Assembly: GCA_017962925.1 (NCBI GenBank)
Contig: JAGCUK010000013.1
Span: 1-64,000 of the forward strand
Direction: 5' to 3'
Source: Bacteroidales bacterium
GTDB taxonomy: Bacteria > Bacteroidota > Bacteroidia > Bacteroidales > UBA932
DNA length: 64,000 bases
The notes below the pieces were generated by a model. That model was not told where the DNA came from. It worked only from the letters and a program-made list of their open reading frames with translations, and ran no database searches. The translations under genes were made by a program, and so were the position numbers. How positions within the stretch are numbered: position 1 is the stretch's first letter; every line of letters starts with the position of its first letter. This document shows positions 42,315 through 51,713 of this stretch, in pieces.

Positions 42315-44552
42315 CTACTTGACAACAATCTTTATGTTATCCAGATACCAGCGGTTCTGCCCGCGGGTGTTCTGGACATAAGGATCGGAGTTGGTAGGAC
42401 GGAGAACGATACGGGTTTCTGCCGTGGCTCCGGTAATGGTTACCGAGGCGTGCTGCCACTCAAGCTTAGTCTGGTCTTCGGCAGTGGGCTGCGCCGAGGT
42501 GAGCTCGGTAGCAACTCCTCCGACAACCTCTGCCGTGAGTGTCATGATGTCCGGCTTGGAACCTCCGGTCATGCACCAACACCAGTCGAATGTGAGTTCC
42601 ACATTAGCCGAAGCGGTAAGACTGGAAAGTGCAGGGAGTATGATACCCGAGTTGTAGTCGGATTTGCCGAACTTCAGATAGTTCTTCTGCAGATAGAGAG
42701 TGCGGCCGTTACCGCTGTCAGGCTCTGCAGTAGACCACTCAAGTCCTTTTCCTCCCCAGATATAGCCGAAGCCCTTGGTTTGCAAATCAGTCAGGATGGG
42801 CTTGAGAGCTTCTGTGGTGAAGATGTTAGGAGAGGAACCGACGGAGTTGCTGGTCACATCGTCCGGAGCGCTTGCTGCGGTAGCATAAGGCGCGAGCCAC
42901 TCGAAGTCTTCTTCGAATACGATGGTTCCTGCGGGTATTCCGCCGCCACCGCCGCCTTCAGGGGCGCTGACAACCTCGAATACAGGGCCGGCATCTTCTC
43001 CTTCATCGCCATTGTCGGAGATACGGCAGGTGCCTCCGTTCGGAGCTGTAAGTGCACCGCTTCCGTTGGCCTGCCAGTTGGCGACGCAGCGCATGCGGAA
43101 CTTGGGCTCGCGGCAAGGAGCTGCAAGTGCCCAGTTGCATTCTACGACAGTGTTGGATGTAGGCTCGATGAAGTTGTATTGCACACTCTCGCCGGTGTCG
43201 GTAGTGGTTTGCGTCGGATACTCTTCAGCAGGTTTCCATTCGGCACCGTCGAAGTATTCCAGCATCCAGAACTTATGTCCTGTTGCGGATACACGTGTCA
43301 TATACTTGATATGCAGCTGGGTTCCTGCAGGATACTCGTAGTTGTCGGTTGCGGAGAACTGCCAGAAGTCACCCGGCCATGCACCTGTCACATAAGGATG
43401 TCCGGTGCTACCGATGATACGGGAAGCTTTGTTATTGTTGTCGAGATCGGTCTTGTCGATCTGATAGTACTCAATCTTTCCGTTGCCTTCGACGTTGGAA
43501 GGAACATAGAGTCCGCCGAAGCCTTCAGCTTTGTCGAGCTTTCCTAAAGTGCCGCCGAAGAAGTCCTGATATGAAGTCATGGTGGTTGAAGTGAAACGCC
43601 ACTTTGCATACAGGAGTTTTTCAGGCCTGGGAACTACCGCGGGACCGTTGTCCTTTATTGCGGTGGTGATGATGGCGAACTGCTTGGCGCCGATGACGCC
43701 TGCGGTGTATCCGGTAATGTCAACCTTGTTGGCGTTGAGGCCCGCGATACTGAGTGCATCGGGCGCATCGATCTGCTGGATGGAGTATTCCACTTCGTCC
43801 ACGGTAACCACGAGGTTCTTGCCATTCACCACACCCGAGACCGTCACGTATTCCATGGCGGAGGCGGTATAGCCGGCAATTACTTCATTGAGTTTGATGG
43901 CCTCGGGATATGCATAGGTGCCGGAGGACTTGACAGTGACATCATCAGCTTGAGTAATGGCAGGCAAGTTGTTCACGTTGCCCTTGATACCCTTGACTGA
44001 TACGGCGTCTCCGATAGCTACGCTTGCATCGCTCTTGACATATACGTTGGTGGTGCCTGAGTTGACCACAAATCCTGCGGAAGTGATAGCAACTACAGTG
44101 GCTTCGTCGAGGATGAATGACTTGCCATCGGCGAGAGCTGCGACCTTGTCGAGGGTCAGATGCTGTGCGTTACGGTAGGCGTCGCCTTCCTGGTTCACGA
44201 AGATCATGAGCCGGCTGGCAAGCGAGTTGCCGGAAATGATGAGAGTATCCTTGCGGGGCTCAAGCATTCCCTGTGCATCCACGTTTTCGCTGGCGGTAAC
44301 GGTGACCATGGTGGTGCCGCTGCCGGTGGAAGGATCAACCGTAATCCATTCAGGGGCAGTGGTGTGCCACTCGCCGTCGGAAACGACTTTTACGGTCTGT
44401 GCCTTAGGACTCTTGGCGGTGAAGTTCATCACCGACACATCGCCGAGAACGGCCTTGGCCACGTTGTCGGGTTCCGGCTCGCAGGAGACCAGAAGCGCAG
44501 CGGCAAATGCCGTCAGGGCAAGAGTCTTGAATATTGTATTAAATCTTTTCAT
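42315..44552 (-). CDS. BACON and OB-fold-like surface lipoprotein
   Basis: A 745-residue lipoprotein with lipobox V-S-C at Cys24. Residues about 35-120 are a BACON domain: W-H-T-T-A-P-E-W-I-T-V-D-P and a closing I-S-G. Two stretches at about 130-320 look like OB-fold domains (F-V-V-N-S-G-T-T-N-V-Y-V, then G-D-A-V-S-V-K-G) as found in extracellular nuclease-associated proteins. The C-terminal 400 residues are beta-rich with W/Y-rich patches, like carbohydrate-binding modules. It follows SusD by 6 bases and probably serves as the surface binding protein of this locus. Confidence 0.7.
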   Translation of the reverse strand: MKRFNTIFKTLALTAFAAALLVSCEPEPDNVAKAVLGDVSVMNFTAKSPKAQTVKVVSDGEWHTTAPEWITVDPSTGSGTTMVTVTASENVDAQGMLEPRKDTLIISGNSLASRLMIFVNQEGDAYRNAQHLTLDKVAALADGKSFILDEATVVAITSAGFVVNSGTTNVYVKSDASVAIGDAVSVKGIKGNVNNLPAITQADDVTVKSSGTYAYPEAIKLNEVIAGYTASAMEYVTVSGVVNGKNLVVTVDEVEYSIQQIDAPDALSIAGLNANKVDITGYTAGVIGAKQFAIITTAIKDNGPAVVPRPEKLLYAKWRFTSTTMTSYQDFFGGTLGKLDKAEGFGGLYVPSNVEGNGKIEYYQIDKTDLDNNNKASRIIGSTGHPYVTGAWPGDFWQFSATDNYEYPAGTQLHIKYMTRVSATGHKFWMLEYFDGAEWKPAEEYPTQTTTDTGESVQYNFIEPTSNTVVECNWALAAPCREPKFRMRCVANWQANGSGALTAPNGGTCRISDNGDEGEDAGPVFEVVSAPEGGGGGGIPAGTIVFEEDFEWLAPYATAASAPDDVTSNSVGSSPNIFTTEALKPILTDLQTKGFGYIWGGKGLEWSTAEPDSGNGRTLYLQKNYLKFGKSDYNSGIILPALSSLTASANVELTFDWCWCMTGGSKPDIMTLTAEVVGGVATELTSAQPTAEDQTKLEWQHASVTITGATAETRIVLRPTNSDPYVQNTRGQNRWYLDNIKIVVK

Positions 44553-44558
44553 AATGTA

Positions 44559-46406
44559 CTACCAATTGGGATTCTGCTTGAGATTCTCGTTGAGTTGGAG
44601 ATCGTTTTCGGGAAGAGGGAAGAAGTAATGCTTGGTCTCGTCGAAAGAATGATCGACGGTCTTGAGAGCATCGCGTACACCCTTCGTGTCGTAATTCCCG
44701 GTGAGAGGATTGACCAGGTAGAAGATTTCGTCGTTGGAACCGGTATCGGCTGCATTCGGATCGTAAATCTTGTACTTGGTTCCGGAAGCGGAAGAAGTGC
44801 CGGTATAGAAAGTATATTTGCTGTCGTCGCCGAAGTCATAGCTACCGGGACCGTCGATATACATTCCATAGAAAGGCTGGTTGAGGCAATATCCGGCTTT
44901 CCAGCGGATGAGGTCGAAGTAGCGGCCATATCCTTCCTGGAAGAGTTCGATCGCCCTTTCGCGGCGAATCTCGAGGATAACACCCCTGAAGGCGCCGGTC
45001 ACGTTGGGATAGCCGGTCTCTGCGGAAAGCAGATAGGGATCCGGATTCGCGTTGGCAGCAGCCAGGTTGAGGTCGGGCATATTCACGCGCTTGCGGATAA
45101 GGTTGACGGAGATGTCAAGGTCATCCTGGGTGAGAGTCTCAAGCTCGGCAAGAGCCTCTGCATAGTTGAGCAGAGCTTCGGCATACCTGTAAACCGGCAT
45201 ATCATTGAAGCAGTTATCGGTAGAATAAGGCTTCGTGTCGTATGACGGGATGTACTTGATTGTCTGGTAGCCGGTCTGGCAGTAAGGGAATTCGGGGCCG
45301 TCCTTGCTGGTACCGGGCTTTTTCCAGCTATAGCCGGGAGTGCGGATGGTCTGGGCAAGACGGGGGTCGCGACCTGCAACCTCATCTGCGAAGCCCATCA
45401 CGTTCCAACCGGGTTTATCGGTGAAGCGGGTTCCATCAGCCATCAGGTACATATCGACCAGTTTCTTGGTCATGCCATAGCGTGCGGCAGTCTGGTTGGT
45501 GATGTCGCGTCCGCAGTCGTGCTTGATCTTGAGGTCGCGGTCGTAATTTACGGCCAGGATGATCTCATCGGTATTGGCATTGTCTGAATTGAACAGGGTG
45601 AGGTAGTCCTGATTGGGCTTCCCTGTGGAGAACAGCTTATATGCCTTGGAATCGATCAGGTCCTTTGCTGCCTTGGCGGCAAGGTCGAGATAATACTTAT
45701 AGTCGTGAGTGGAACCGTCGGCGGCAGTGTAAGAATTCTCGAAGGGGGCAGGAGAGCTGTGATACTTCCTGAATGTGCCTTCGAAGAGGCAGAACTGCGC
45801 CTTGAGGAACATTGCCGTGTACTTGTTCACGCGGTATGCCGTCTGAGGAGCCTTGGCCTTTCCGGGCAGGTTCTCGATGGCCTCGTCGATGTCCTCGATC
45901 ATGTGGGTGAGGATGGTTTCGCGAGTGTCGCGGGGATTGTACAGGTCCTTGTCTGCGGAACCGAGTTCGTGGTCGATCCACGGCACGTCACCGAATTTGC
46001 AGACCATGTCGGCATAGTAGTATGCGCGCCAGAACTTCGCCAGGGCGGTGTATTCCTTGACTGCATTTGCGTCATCGCAGTTGTGGATATTCGCGAGCAG
46101 GGTGTTCATCTTGCGGAGATTGGTGAAGGACCAGCCACCGCCGGATGCAGGCACGGTGCGGTCGTTTCCGCCGCGAATGAGGTTGGAAGGATTCATCTTC
46201 ACGAACACATCACTCTCGATTGCGAAAGGCTCCTTCTCCAGCAGGTTGTTGTAGAAGGTATTCGAGAAGAGTTGAAGGTCTTCCGCGGTCTTGAAATAAG
46301 ACTCAGGCGTAAGTTGTGACTCGGGTACGAGGGACAACTTCTCTTCCAGGTCGCAGGAAACTGCGAGCAGGGATATCAATGCCAGAAATATAATACTCTT
46401 TTTCAT
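44559..46406 (-). CDS. SusD/RagB-family nutrient-binding lipoprotein
   Basis: A 615-residue lipoprotein. The signal peptide ends L-A-V-S-C-D-L-E at Cys18. It has the SusD pattern of L-T-P-E-S-Y-F-K-T-A-E-D near 32, F-W-R-A-Y-Y-Y-A near 128 and R-Y-A-E-A-L-L-N-Y-A-E-A near 408. The C-terminal E-I-R-R-E-R-A-I-E-L-F-Q-E-G-x-R-Y-F-D-L-I-R-W region is also present. I chose ATG 46406 (MKKS); an in-frame ATG at 46418 overlaps the SusC stop and would add four residues. Confidence 0.94.
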   Translation of the reverse strand: MKKSIIFLALISLLAVSCDLEEKLSLVPESQLTPESYFKTAEDLQLFSNTFYNNLLEKEPFAIESDVFVKMNPSNLIRGGNDRTVPASGGGWSFTNLRKMNTLLANIHNCDDANAVKEYTALAKFWRAYYYADMVCKFGDVPWIDHELGSADKDLYNPRDTRETILTHMIEDIDEAIENLPGKAKAPQTAYRVNKYTAMFLKAQFCLFEGTFRKYHSSPAPFENSYTAADGSTHDYKYYLDLAAKAAKDLIDSKAYKLFSTGKPNQDYLTLFNSDNANTDEIILAVNYDRDLKIKHDCGRDITNQTAARYGMTKKLVDMYLMADGTRFTDKPGWNVMGFADEVAGRDPRLAQTIRTPGYSWKKPGTSKDGPEFPYCQTGYQTIKYIPSYDTKPYSTDNCFNDMPVYRYAEALLNYAEALAELETLTQDDLDISVNLIRKRVNMPDLNLAAANANPDPYLLSAETGYPNVTGAFRGVILEIRRERAIELFQEGYGRYFDLIRWKAGYCLNQPFYGMYIDGPGSYDFGDDSKYTFYTGTSSASGTKYKIYDPNAADTGSNDEIFYLVNPLTGNYDTKGVRDALKTVDHSFDETKHYFFPLPENDLQLNENLKQNPNW

Positions 46407-46417
46407 AATCGCGTCCA

Positions 46418-49400
46418 TTAGAATGTGAGATCAACCCCGAACATGTAGGTCTTCTGCCAGGGATATGATGTGTTGTTCAGGTCGTCCACAGGATCCGAGC
46501 CACGGTCGAAGCAACTTTCCGGATCGAGGTGGGTCGTGTATTTGGTAATAGGCGACCAGTATGCAAGGTTTTCACCCGAGAAGTAAATGCGGAGGCCTTC
46601 GATACCGACCTTCGAGAGAATCTTCTTGGGAATGTCGTAACCTACCGTGAGGTTCTTGAAGCGGAGATACCTGATATTCTGGATGTAGCGGTCGTTCACG
46701 CGGCCGAGTTCACCGCCACCGTTGGAAGCCACGTTGGAACGGGGCCTCGGGAAGTAAGCGTCAGGATTGTCTTCGCTCCAGCAGTTGGAGAGGAAGTTCT
46801 TGTCGAGGAAGGCAGGATAACCCAGTGAGAACGGTCCCCAGAAGTCGAAGTTGTAACGGGCAGGATACCAGTAGTGGTTGCCGGTTCCTTCGAAGAACAC
46901 GCTCACGTCGAAGTTGTTCCAGGAGAACCCTGTCTGGAAGCCGTAGTGCAGCCTCGGGAGAGAGTTGCCGAGATAAATCCTGTCGCCGGGATCGTCAAGA
47001 GTATTCTTGCCGACACCGATGACACCGTCACCGTCAAGGTCGGCGTATTTCACGTCACCGGCCTTCCATCCACCGTTCAGGTTCGCGTTGCAGTAGGACT
47101 GGTCCACCTGGCTGGTGTATGCCTGTGCTTCTGCATCGGACTCGAAGAGGCCGAGGATGTGGAAGCCCCAGATCTCGCCAAGTTCCATTCCTTCGTAGTA
47201 GTTGGAAAGGAGTTTGGTATCGTTGGCGAACTTGGTGATGTTGGAGCGGAACTCACTGATGGTGGGCTTTACGAAGTATTCGAAGTCCTTTCCTCCAAGT
47301 TTGAAGGAATCTCTCCAACTCAGCGAGAGTTCATAACCCTTGGTGCGGAGGTCGGCGGCATTCATCTGAGGCACACCGGCGCCGTACACTGAAGGAAGAT
47401 CCATACCATCGGTAAGCATGCCGTCGGTGTCGCGGATGTAAACTTCTCCGGTGAACTCCAACTTGTTGCCGAACATTGCGAGGTCGAGACCGAGGTTGGT
47501 CTGCTTGGAAACCTCCCAGGTCTTATCCGATGCCACGGGATCATCTAGGTTCGTGTAGCGGGCCATAACGTTTTCACCGAAACTATATCCTGCGAAGGTC
47601 TTGAAGTTGACAAGGCGGATGTAGGAGAAGTTGGAAACGTTCTGGTTGCCCAGGGTACCGTAGGATGCGCGGATCTTCAGGTTGTTGACCGTCCTCTTCA
47701 GAGGTGCGAAGAAAGGCTCCTCGCTGATTCTCCAACCGACTGATGCGGAAGGGAAGAAGCCGAACTGATGGCCTTTGGCGAAGCGGGAAGAACCGTCGTA
47801 GCGGGCGGAAGTCTCGAAGAGATAGCGGCCCTTGTAGTCGTAGTTGATACGGCCGAAGAAACCGATGGTCTTCCATGCGGACTGGTTACCTCCGACTTCC
47901 GGAGTGCGCTTCTCGGTGGAGATGAGCGCAAGGTCGGAAAGTTCGCTGGTAATCAGGTCGTAACCCTTTGCGTAAACCCTCTTATAGTGATAGGAATCGT
48001 AGTTGTAACCACCCATAACCTTGAGGTTGTGTGCATCTGCGAAGGTGTTTTCATAAGTCGCATATGCATTCCAGGTCTGGCGGACATACTCCTGAACGGA
48101 TTCTGTCATGTAGTTGTCGAATGCACCTGCGTTGTTGTAGGTGACGACTTCGCCGGGATACTGGGAATAAGTGATTTCGTTACGCCTGTGGGTGTCGTGG
48201 TTGTTATAAGTGCGGTAACTGTAGTTAGCCTTGAGGGTGAGTCCCTTGAAAGGAGTAACGGTCAGTTCAGTGGTGTTGGCCAGGTCGGTGCGCTTCTCGA
48301 TATTGAGGTTGCCGTTGGAATATGCCCACTGACGTCCGTTATTCACACGGTATCCGAGAGCGTCGACGAAGTAAAGCCAGGTGCCGTCGGGGTTCTGTGC
48401 AGGGAAGCAGGCAGGAGCGTGACGGTCGCCATATGCGAAGGAGTCCTGGATGTCGGCGAGGCCGGGGAAGTCGTAGGTTCCGACGAAGAAGTTGGTGTTG
48501 TTGCTGATGCGCGCATACTTGTTGATGCGGGCGTCGAACTTTGCACGCAGATTGTACTTCTCATATACGTCGGGACGGGCCTTCACCATACCCTGCTGGC
48601 GGTCGTACTGGCCGGAGAGGTAGTACTTGACGGCCTGATTACCACCGCTTACGCTCACGCTGTGGTTCTGGGTGGGATGGACGTCATTGTACATGGTGTG
48701 CCACCAGTCGTGGTTCGCATAGTACTTGTATTTACCGTCCTTGATCACGACCCAGGGGCGCTCGGGATTCTCAGTCTTGTCGTTCACGCGGGCGAGCAGT
48801 TCCATCATGTCTTCTGCATTGTAGTTCACGTAGTTGGAACCCTTACTTTCATACCAGAACTTGTTGATGGTGTAAACGGACCAGTATCCCCTCGTTTCCC
48901 ACTCGGTGGAGGTGGTAGGCATTTCAACGCCCCAGCGTCCGCTGTAACGGACTGTGGCCTTGTCCTTGTCTACACGGCCGCTCTTGGTGGTCACGAGGAT
49001 GACGCCGTAGGCTGCACGCGCACCGTAAACGGCTGCGGAGGAGGCGTCCTTGATAACCGAGATGGATTCCACGTCCTGAGGGTTGATGCGGTTGATGCTA
49101 CCCTCGATGCCGTCGATGAGCACCAGGGGATCACCACCGTTGATGGAGGTGTAGCCTCGGATGTTCAGCGAGCCGGTGGATCCGGGGTTACCGCTGGAGG
49201 TGGAGATGTTGAGCCCGGGGACGGAACCCTGGAGCATGGTAGTCAGGTTGTGCGCGCTGCGGTTCTCGAGCGCCTTGCTTTCAACCTGAGTGATAGCGCC
49301 GGTCAGGTTGACTTTCTTCTGCACGCCGTAACCCACGACGACGGTCTCTTCCAGGGTCATGGAATCGTCTTCGAGAGTTACATTGACCTGGCTCTGGGTG

Positions 49401-49660
49401 GCAGGCACTGTGACTGTCTGCGTCTGGTAGCCAAGGCTTGAGAAAGTCAGGACCGCCTGTCCGGAGGGAACCTTCATCGAATAGGTTCCGTCCGTGCCGG
49501 TGATTGTGCCGTTAGTAGTCCCTTCGAGCACGACGCCGACACCCGGCAGCGGCTGCTGCGCGGAGTCGAATACCGTACCCTGGACCGTGCGGTTCTGCGC
49601 AAACAGGCCGAAACCTGCAAGCAGCATCACCGAAACGGCGAGAATTTTTTGCAATCTCAT
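46418..49660 (-). CDS. SusC-family TonB-linked outer membrane transporter
   Basis: A 1080-residue protein. Signal peptide about 1-21, carboxypeptidase-like domain about 25-100, then V-V-V-G-Y-G, the plug with L-Q-G-S-V-P-G-L, I-R-G-Y-T-S and L-V-L-I-D-G, and S-V-I-K-D-A-S-S-A-A-V-Y-G. The barrel ends in F-G-V-D-L-T-F. It forms a pair with the SusD gene behind it. The order in this operon is phosphoesterase, SusC, SusD, lipoprotein, phosphoesterase, EamA, SGNH. It is not closely similar to the plus-strand SusC at 21445. Confidence 0.95.
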   Translation of the reverse strand: MRLQKILAVSVMLLAGFGLFAQNRTVQGTVFDSAQQPLPGVGVVLEGTTNGTITGTDGTYSMKVPSGQAVLTFSSLGYQTQTVTVPATQSQVNVTLEDDSMTLEETVVVGYGVQKKVNLTGAITQVESKALENRSAHNLTTMLQGSVPGLNISTSSGNPGSTGSLNIRGYTSINGGDPLVLIDGIEGSINRINPQDVESISVIKDASSAAVYGARAAYGVILVTTKSGRVDKDKATVRYSGRWGVEMPTTSTEWETRGYWSVYTINKFWYESKGSNYVNYNAEDMMELLARVNDKTENPERPWVVIKDGKYKYYANHDWWHTMYNDVHPTQNHSVSVSGGNQAVKYYLSGQYDRQQGMVKARPDVYEKYNLRAKFDARINKYARISNNTNFFVGTYDFPGLADIQDSFAYGDRHAPACFPAQNPDGTWLYFVDALGYRVNNGRQWAYSNGNLNIEKRTDLANTTELTVTPFKGLTLKANYSYRTYNNHDTHRRNEITYSQYPGEVVTYNNAGAFDNYMTESVQEYVRQTWNAYATYENTFADAHNLKVMGGYNYDSYHYKRVYAKGYDLITSELSDLALISTEKRTPEVGGNQSAWKTIGFFGRINYDYKGRYLFETSARYDGSSRFAKGHQFGFFPSASVGWRISEEPFFAPLKRTVNNLKIRASYGTLGNQNVSNFSYIRLVNFKTFAGYSFGENVMARYTNLDDPVASDKTWEVSKQTNLGLDLAMFGNKLEFTGEVYIRDTDGMLTDGMDLPSVYGAGVPQMNAADLRTKGYELSLSWRDSFKLGGKDFEYFVKPTISEFRSNITKFANDTKLLSNYYEGMELGEIWGFHILGLFESDAEAQAYTSQVDQSYCNANLNGGWKAGDVKYADLDGDGVIGVGKNTLDDPGDRIYLGNSLPRLHYGFQTGFSWNNFDVSVFFEGTGNHYWYPARYNFDFWGPFSLGYPAFLDKNFLSNCWSEDNPDAYFPRPRSNVASNGGGELGRVNDRYIQNIRYLRFKNLTVGYDIPKKILSKVGIEGLRIYFSGENLAYWSPITKYTTHLDPESCFDRGSDPVDDLNNTSYPWQKTYMFGVDLTF

Positions 49661-49695
49661 AATGGTTAGTGGTTAGTAAATAATTGTTTTGCGAT

Positions 49696-51651
49696 TTATT
49701 TGTTCTTGTAATCGTTCATGTTGAAGGCCTTCGGGCGGGTCATGGTCTCGGTGAAGACCTTGCCGTTGCGGTCGGTTACCTTAACCACGATGGTGGAGGA
49801 GGCGCTGCTGGCAGTGGCCTTGAAGAAATGGGACCACTTGCCGGTGGTGAAGTTGGGATCGGAGACAGACTTGCTCCTGGGTGCGGTCCATGCCATGATG
49901 TGGAGAGGATCGTAGGCATAGTCTTTCGATACCGTCAGTTCCTTGTCGTTTTCGCTGATGCTGACAGTCCAGTTTTCGTCGTAGTCCCAGACGTTCACAA
50001 GGATGGAGTTTGCCGGGTATGCGGCCATCGCGTTAACGAATGTGGTGAACTTGCTGTTGCCGCCGGCGGCGTCGGAAGTGACTACCTTCTTGATTTCATT
50101 CATGTCGTAGGCGCGGAACTGATAATTCTCGTCGTGGCCTGCGGACTGATAGTAGAACTTAAAGTCCTTTCCGGTGAATTCCCACACTCCGTAACCTCCG
50201 GGTGTGCCTTCCTGGGCGACGTGAATGCCGGGAGTCTGTTTGCCGGACCACCACCAGGTTGCGCAAATCGCCGCTTCGTTGTGCTCGGTGAACTTGCTGT
50301 TGTGGGTGCGGTGGAAAAGTTTATGGGTATGTCCGCTCAGGAAATGTACATTGTAGTCCTTGACGGCATTGATGAAGGTGGACATGTTGGCTTCACCTGC
50401 GGAATTGGCGCCGTTCATGTAGGTGTTGTTATATGAAGTGGCGCCGTTGGGGACGCAGAGAGGTGCGTGGGAGGTGATGAACACCGGGGTGGACTTGTCT
50501 ACATATGACAGGTCTTTCTGAAGCCAGGCCATCTGCTCTGCCGTGTAATCCAGCACATACTGGCTGCGGTAGTCATTGCCTGTGCCATCGTTGTTGGCCC
50601 CTACGTTATTGTAGTCGATGTTGTCCATCACCACGAAATGAACCTTGCCGATATTGAAGGAATAGAAGGTAGGCGCAATGTCGCGGGTGTAGCGGAATGA
50701 CTTGTCGTAATCTCCCACTGAGTTCATGTCGTTATCGTGGTTGCCCATGGTGTGGAAGAAGATGATATCCTTGAAATGGGAGTTCGCGGTGGCAAGATAC
50801 TGAGGGAAGGTATATGCGTTGGAATACCAGTAAACATCCCAGGTCATATCGCCGAGAGTGAGGCAATAGGCCTTGCTCTTGGCTTTGGAGATGGAACTGT
50901 TCAGGGTGGTGGCGACGCTTGCGAACTGGGACAGGTCGTTGTTCCTGTTGGCCAGGTGCATATCGCCGAGCACGAACATGGTGAAGTTGTCGTTTTCGGC
51001 CTTGATGAGTTCGAAGTCCTTACGCTCGGGAACGCTCTGGTCCTGGGTGAGCGTGGCGGAGAGTTGAGGGAGTATGCCGTTTGTGGGCACCTCATATCCA
51101 CTCGGGAGAATCACGAAAACATATTTCCACTTCTTGACGGACTGCAACTGGTAGATACCATTCTCATCGGTCTTCGCAATCTGGTCTCCATCGGAAACCA
51201 GCACGTTCGGGACCCCTTCTCCATTGCACTGCACTATTCCGTAAACCGTGGTGCCCTCTGCGGGCTCGACAACCAGAGATTTGAGCACGGAGAGAGTGAA
51301 CTCACCGACATAGTGATTGATGCCGCCCCTGCTGATATACATCTTATAATAACCGCTGACTACACCCTTCGGGAAAGTGATGGTCATGCGGGAACCGTCT
51401 TTCAAGTCGGCGATTTCACAGAAGGATTCATCCCCTGCCACAGTCCTGATCATTACCTGGTCCGTTGCCACGATATTGGTGATGCCACGGAAGGGTATTA
51501 CCACGGCCTGCCCTTCCTCGATCTCAATGAGGGAAGGAACGCTGACGTTGGTCGTTACGATACTGGCCGATTCTTGCTTGGGTTCGGGATTGCAAGATGC
51601 GAAAATAGCCAACAGGCAGAAAATGAAAAGGATAGATTTTTTAAAATCCAT
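49696..51651 (-). CDS. Large exported calcineurin-like phosphoesterase lipoprotein
   Basis: A 651-residue lipoprotein with lipobox F-A-S-C at Cys20. An extra Ig-like N-terminal region (about 25-130) precedes a MetallophosN-like domain (about 135-225), the phosphoesterase core (about 230-515) and a beta-rich C-terminal domain. All core motifs are complete: G-D-M-H, G-D-M-T, G-N-H-D-N and S-G-H-T-H-K. It is the first gene of the minus-strand SusCD operon, 35 bases before SusC. Two such enzymes in a SusCD locus without glycoside hydrolases point to a phosphate-ester substrate; that is inference. Confidence 0.86.
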   Translation of the reverse strand: MDFKKSILFIFCLLAIFASCNPEPKQESASIVTTNVSVPSLIEIEEGQAVVIPFRGITNIVATDQVMIRTVAGDESFCEIADLKDGSRMTITFPKGVVSGYYKMYISRGGINHYVGEFTLSVLKSLVVEPAEGTTVYGIVQCNGEGVPNVLVSDGDQIAKTDENGIYQLQSVKKWKYVFVILPSGYEVPTNGILPQLSATLTQDQSVPERKDFELIKAENDNFTMFVLGDMHLANRNNDLSQFASVATTLNSSISKAKSKAYCLTLGDMTWDVYWYSNAYTFPQYLATANSHFKDIIFFHTMGNHDNDMNSVGDYDKSFRYTRDIAPTFYSFNIGKVHFVVMDNIDYNNVGANNDGTGNDYRSQYVLDYTAEQMAWLQKDLSYVDKSTPVFITSHAPLCVPNGATSYNNTYMNGANSAGEANMSTFINAVKDYNVHFLSGHTHKLFHRTHNSKFTEHNEAAICATWWWSGKQTPGIHVAQEGTPGGYGVWEFTGKDFKFYYQSAGHDENYQFRAYDMNEIKKVVTSDAAGGNSKFTTFVNAMAAYPANSILVNVWDYDENWTVSISENDKELTVSKDYAYDPLHIMAWTAPRSKSVSDPNFTTGKWSHFFKATASSASSTIVVKVTDRNGKVFTETMTRPKAFNMNDYKNK

Positions 51652-51664
51652 GAGTTCGATATTT

Positions 51665-51683
51665 AGTCTTATTAATTAAGACT
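51665..51683. promoter_or_regulatory. Perfect inverted repeat in the leader of the phosphoesterase-SusCD operon
   Basis: AGTCTTA-N5-TAAGACT has 7-base arms. It lies between the minus-strand -7 box (51685-51692) and the start codon (51651), so it would be in the leader RNA or cover the start point. It could be an operator or a hairpin. Confidence 0.5.
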
Positions 51684-51684
51684 A

Positions 51685-51692
51685 CAAATATA
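51685..51692 (-). promoter_or_regulatory. -7 box of the phosphoesterase-SusCD operon
   Basis: TATATTTG on the minus strand matches the consensus and lies 33 bases before the start codon at 51651. It is 10 bases from the oppositely directed box of the xylulokinase gene. Confidence 0.55.
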
Positions 51693-51702
51693 GAAAAAAT
51701 CT

Positions 51703-51710
51703 TATATTTG
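51703..51710 (+). promoter_or_regulatory. -7 box of the xylulokinase operon
   Basis: TATATTTG matches the consensus. The xylB ATG begins only 3 bases later (51714), so the predicted transcript has no leader. The protein family start fits ATG 51714 and offers no later start. Confidence 0.5.
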
Positions 51711-51713
51711 TAT

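Noticed and set aside
47768..49441. Open frame of 557 codons on the plus strand
   Set aside because: It is antisense to the minus-strand SusC gene, Val/Gly-rich and without start context; a shadow of the codon use of SusC.
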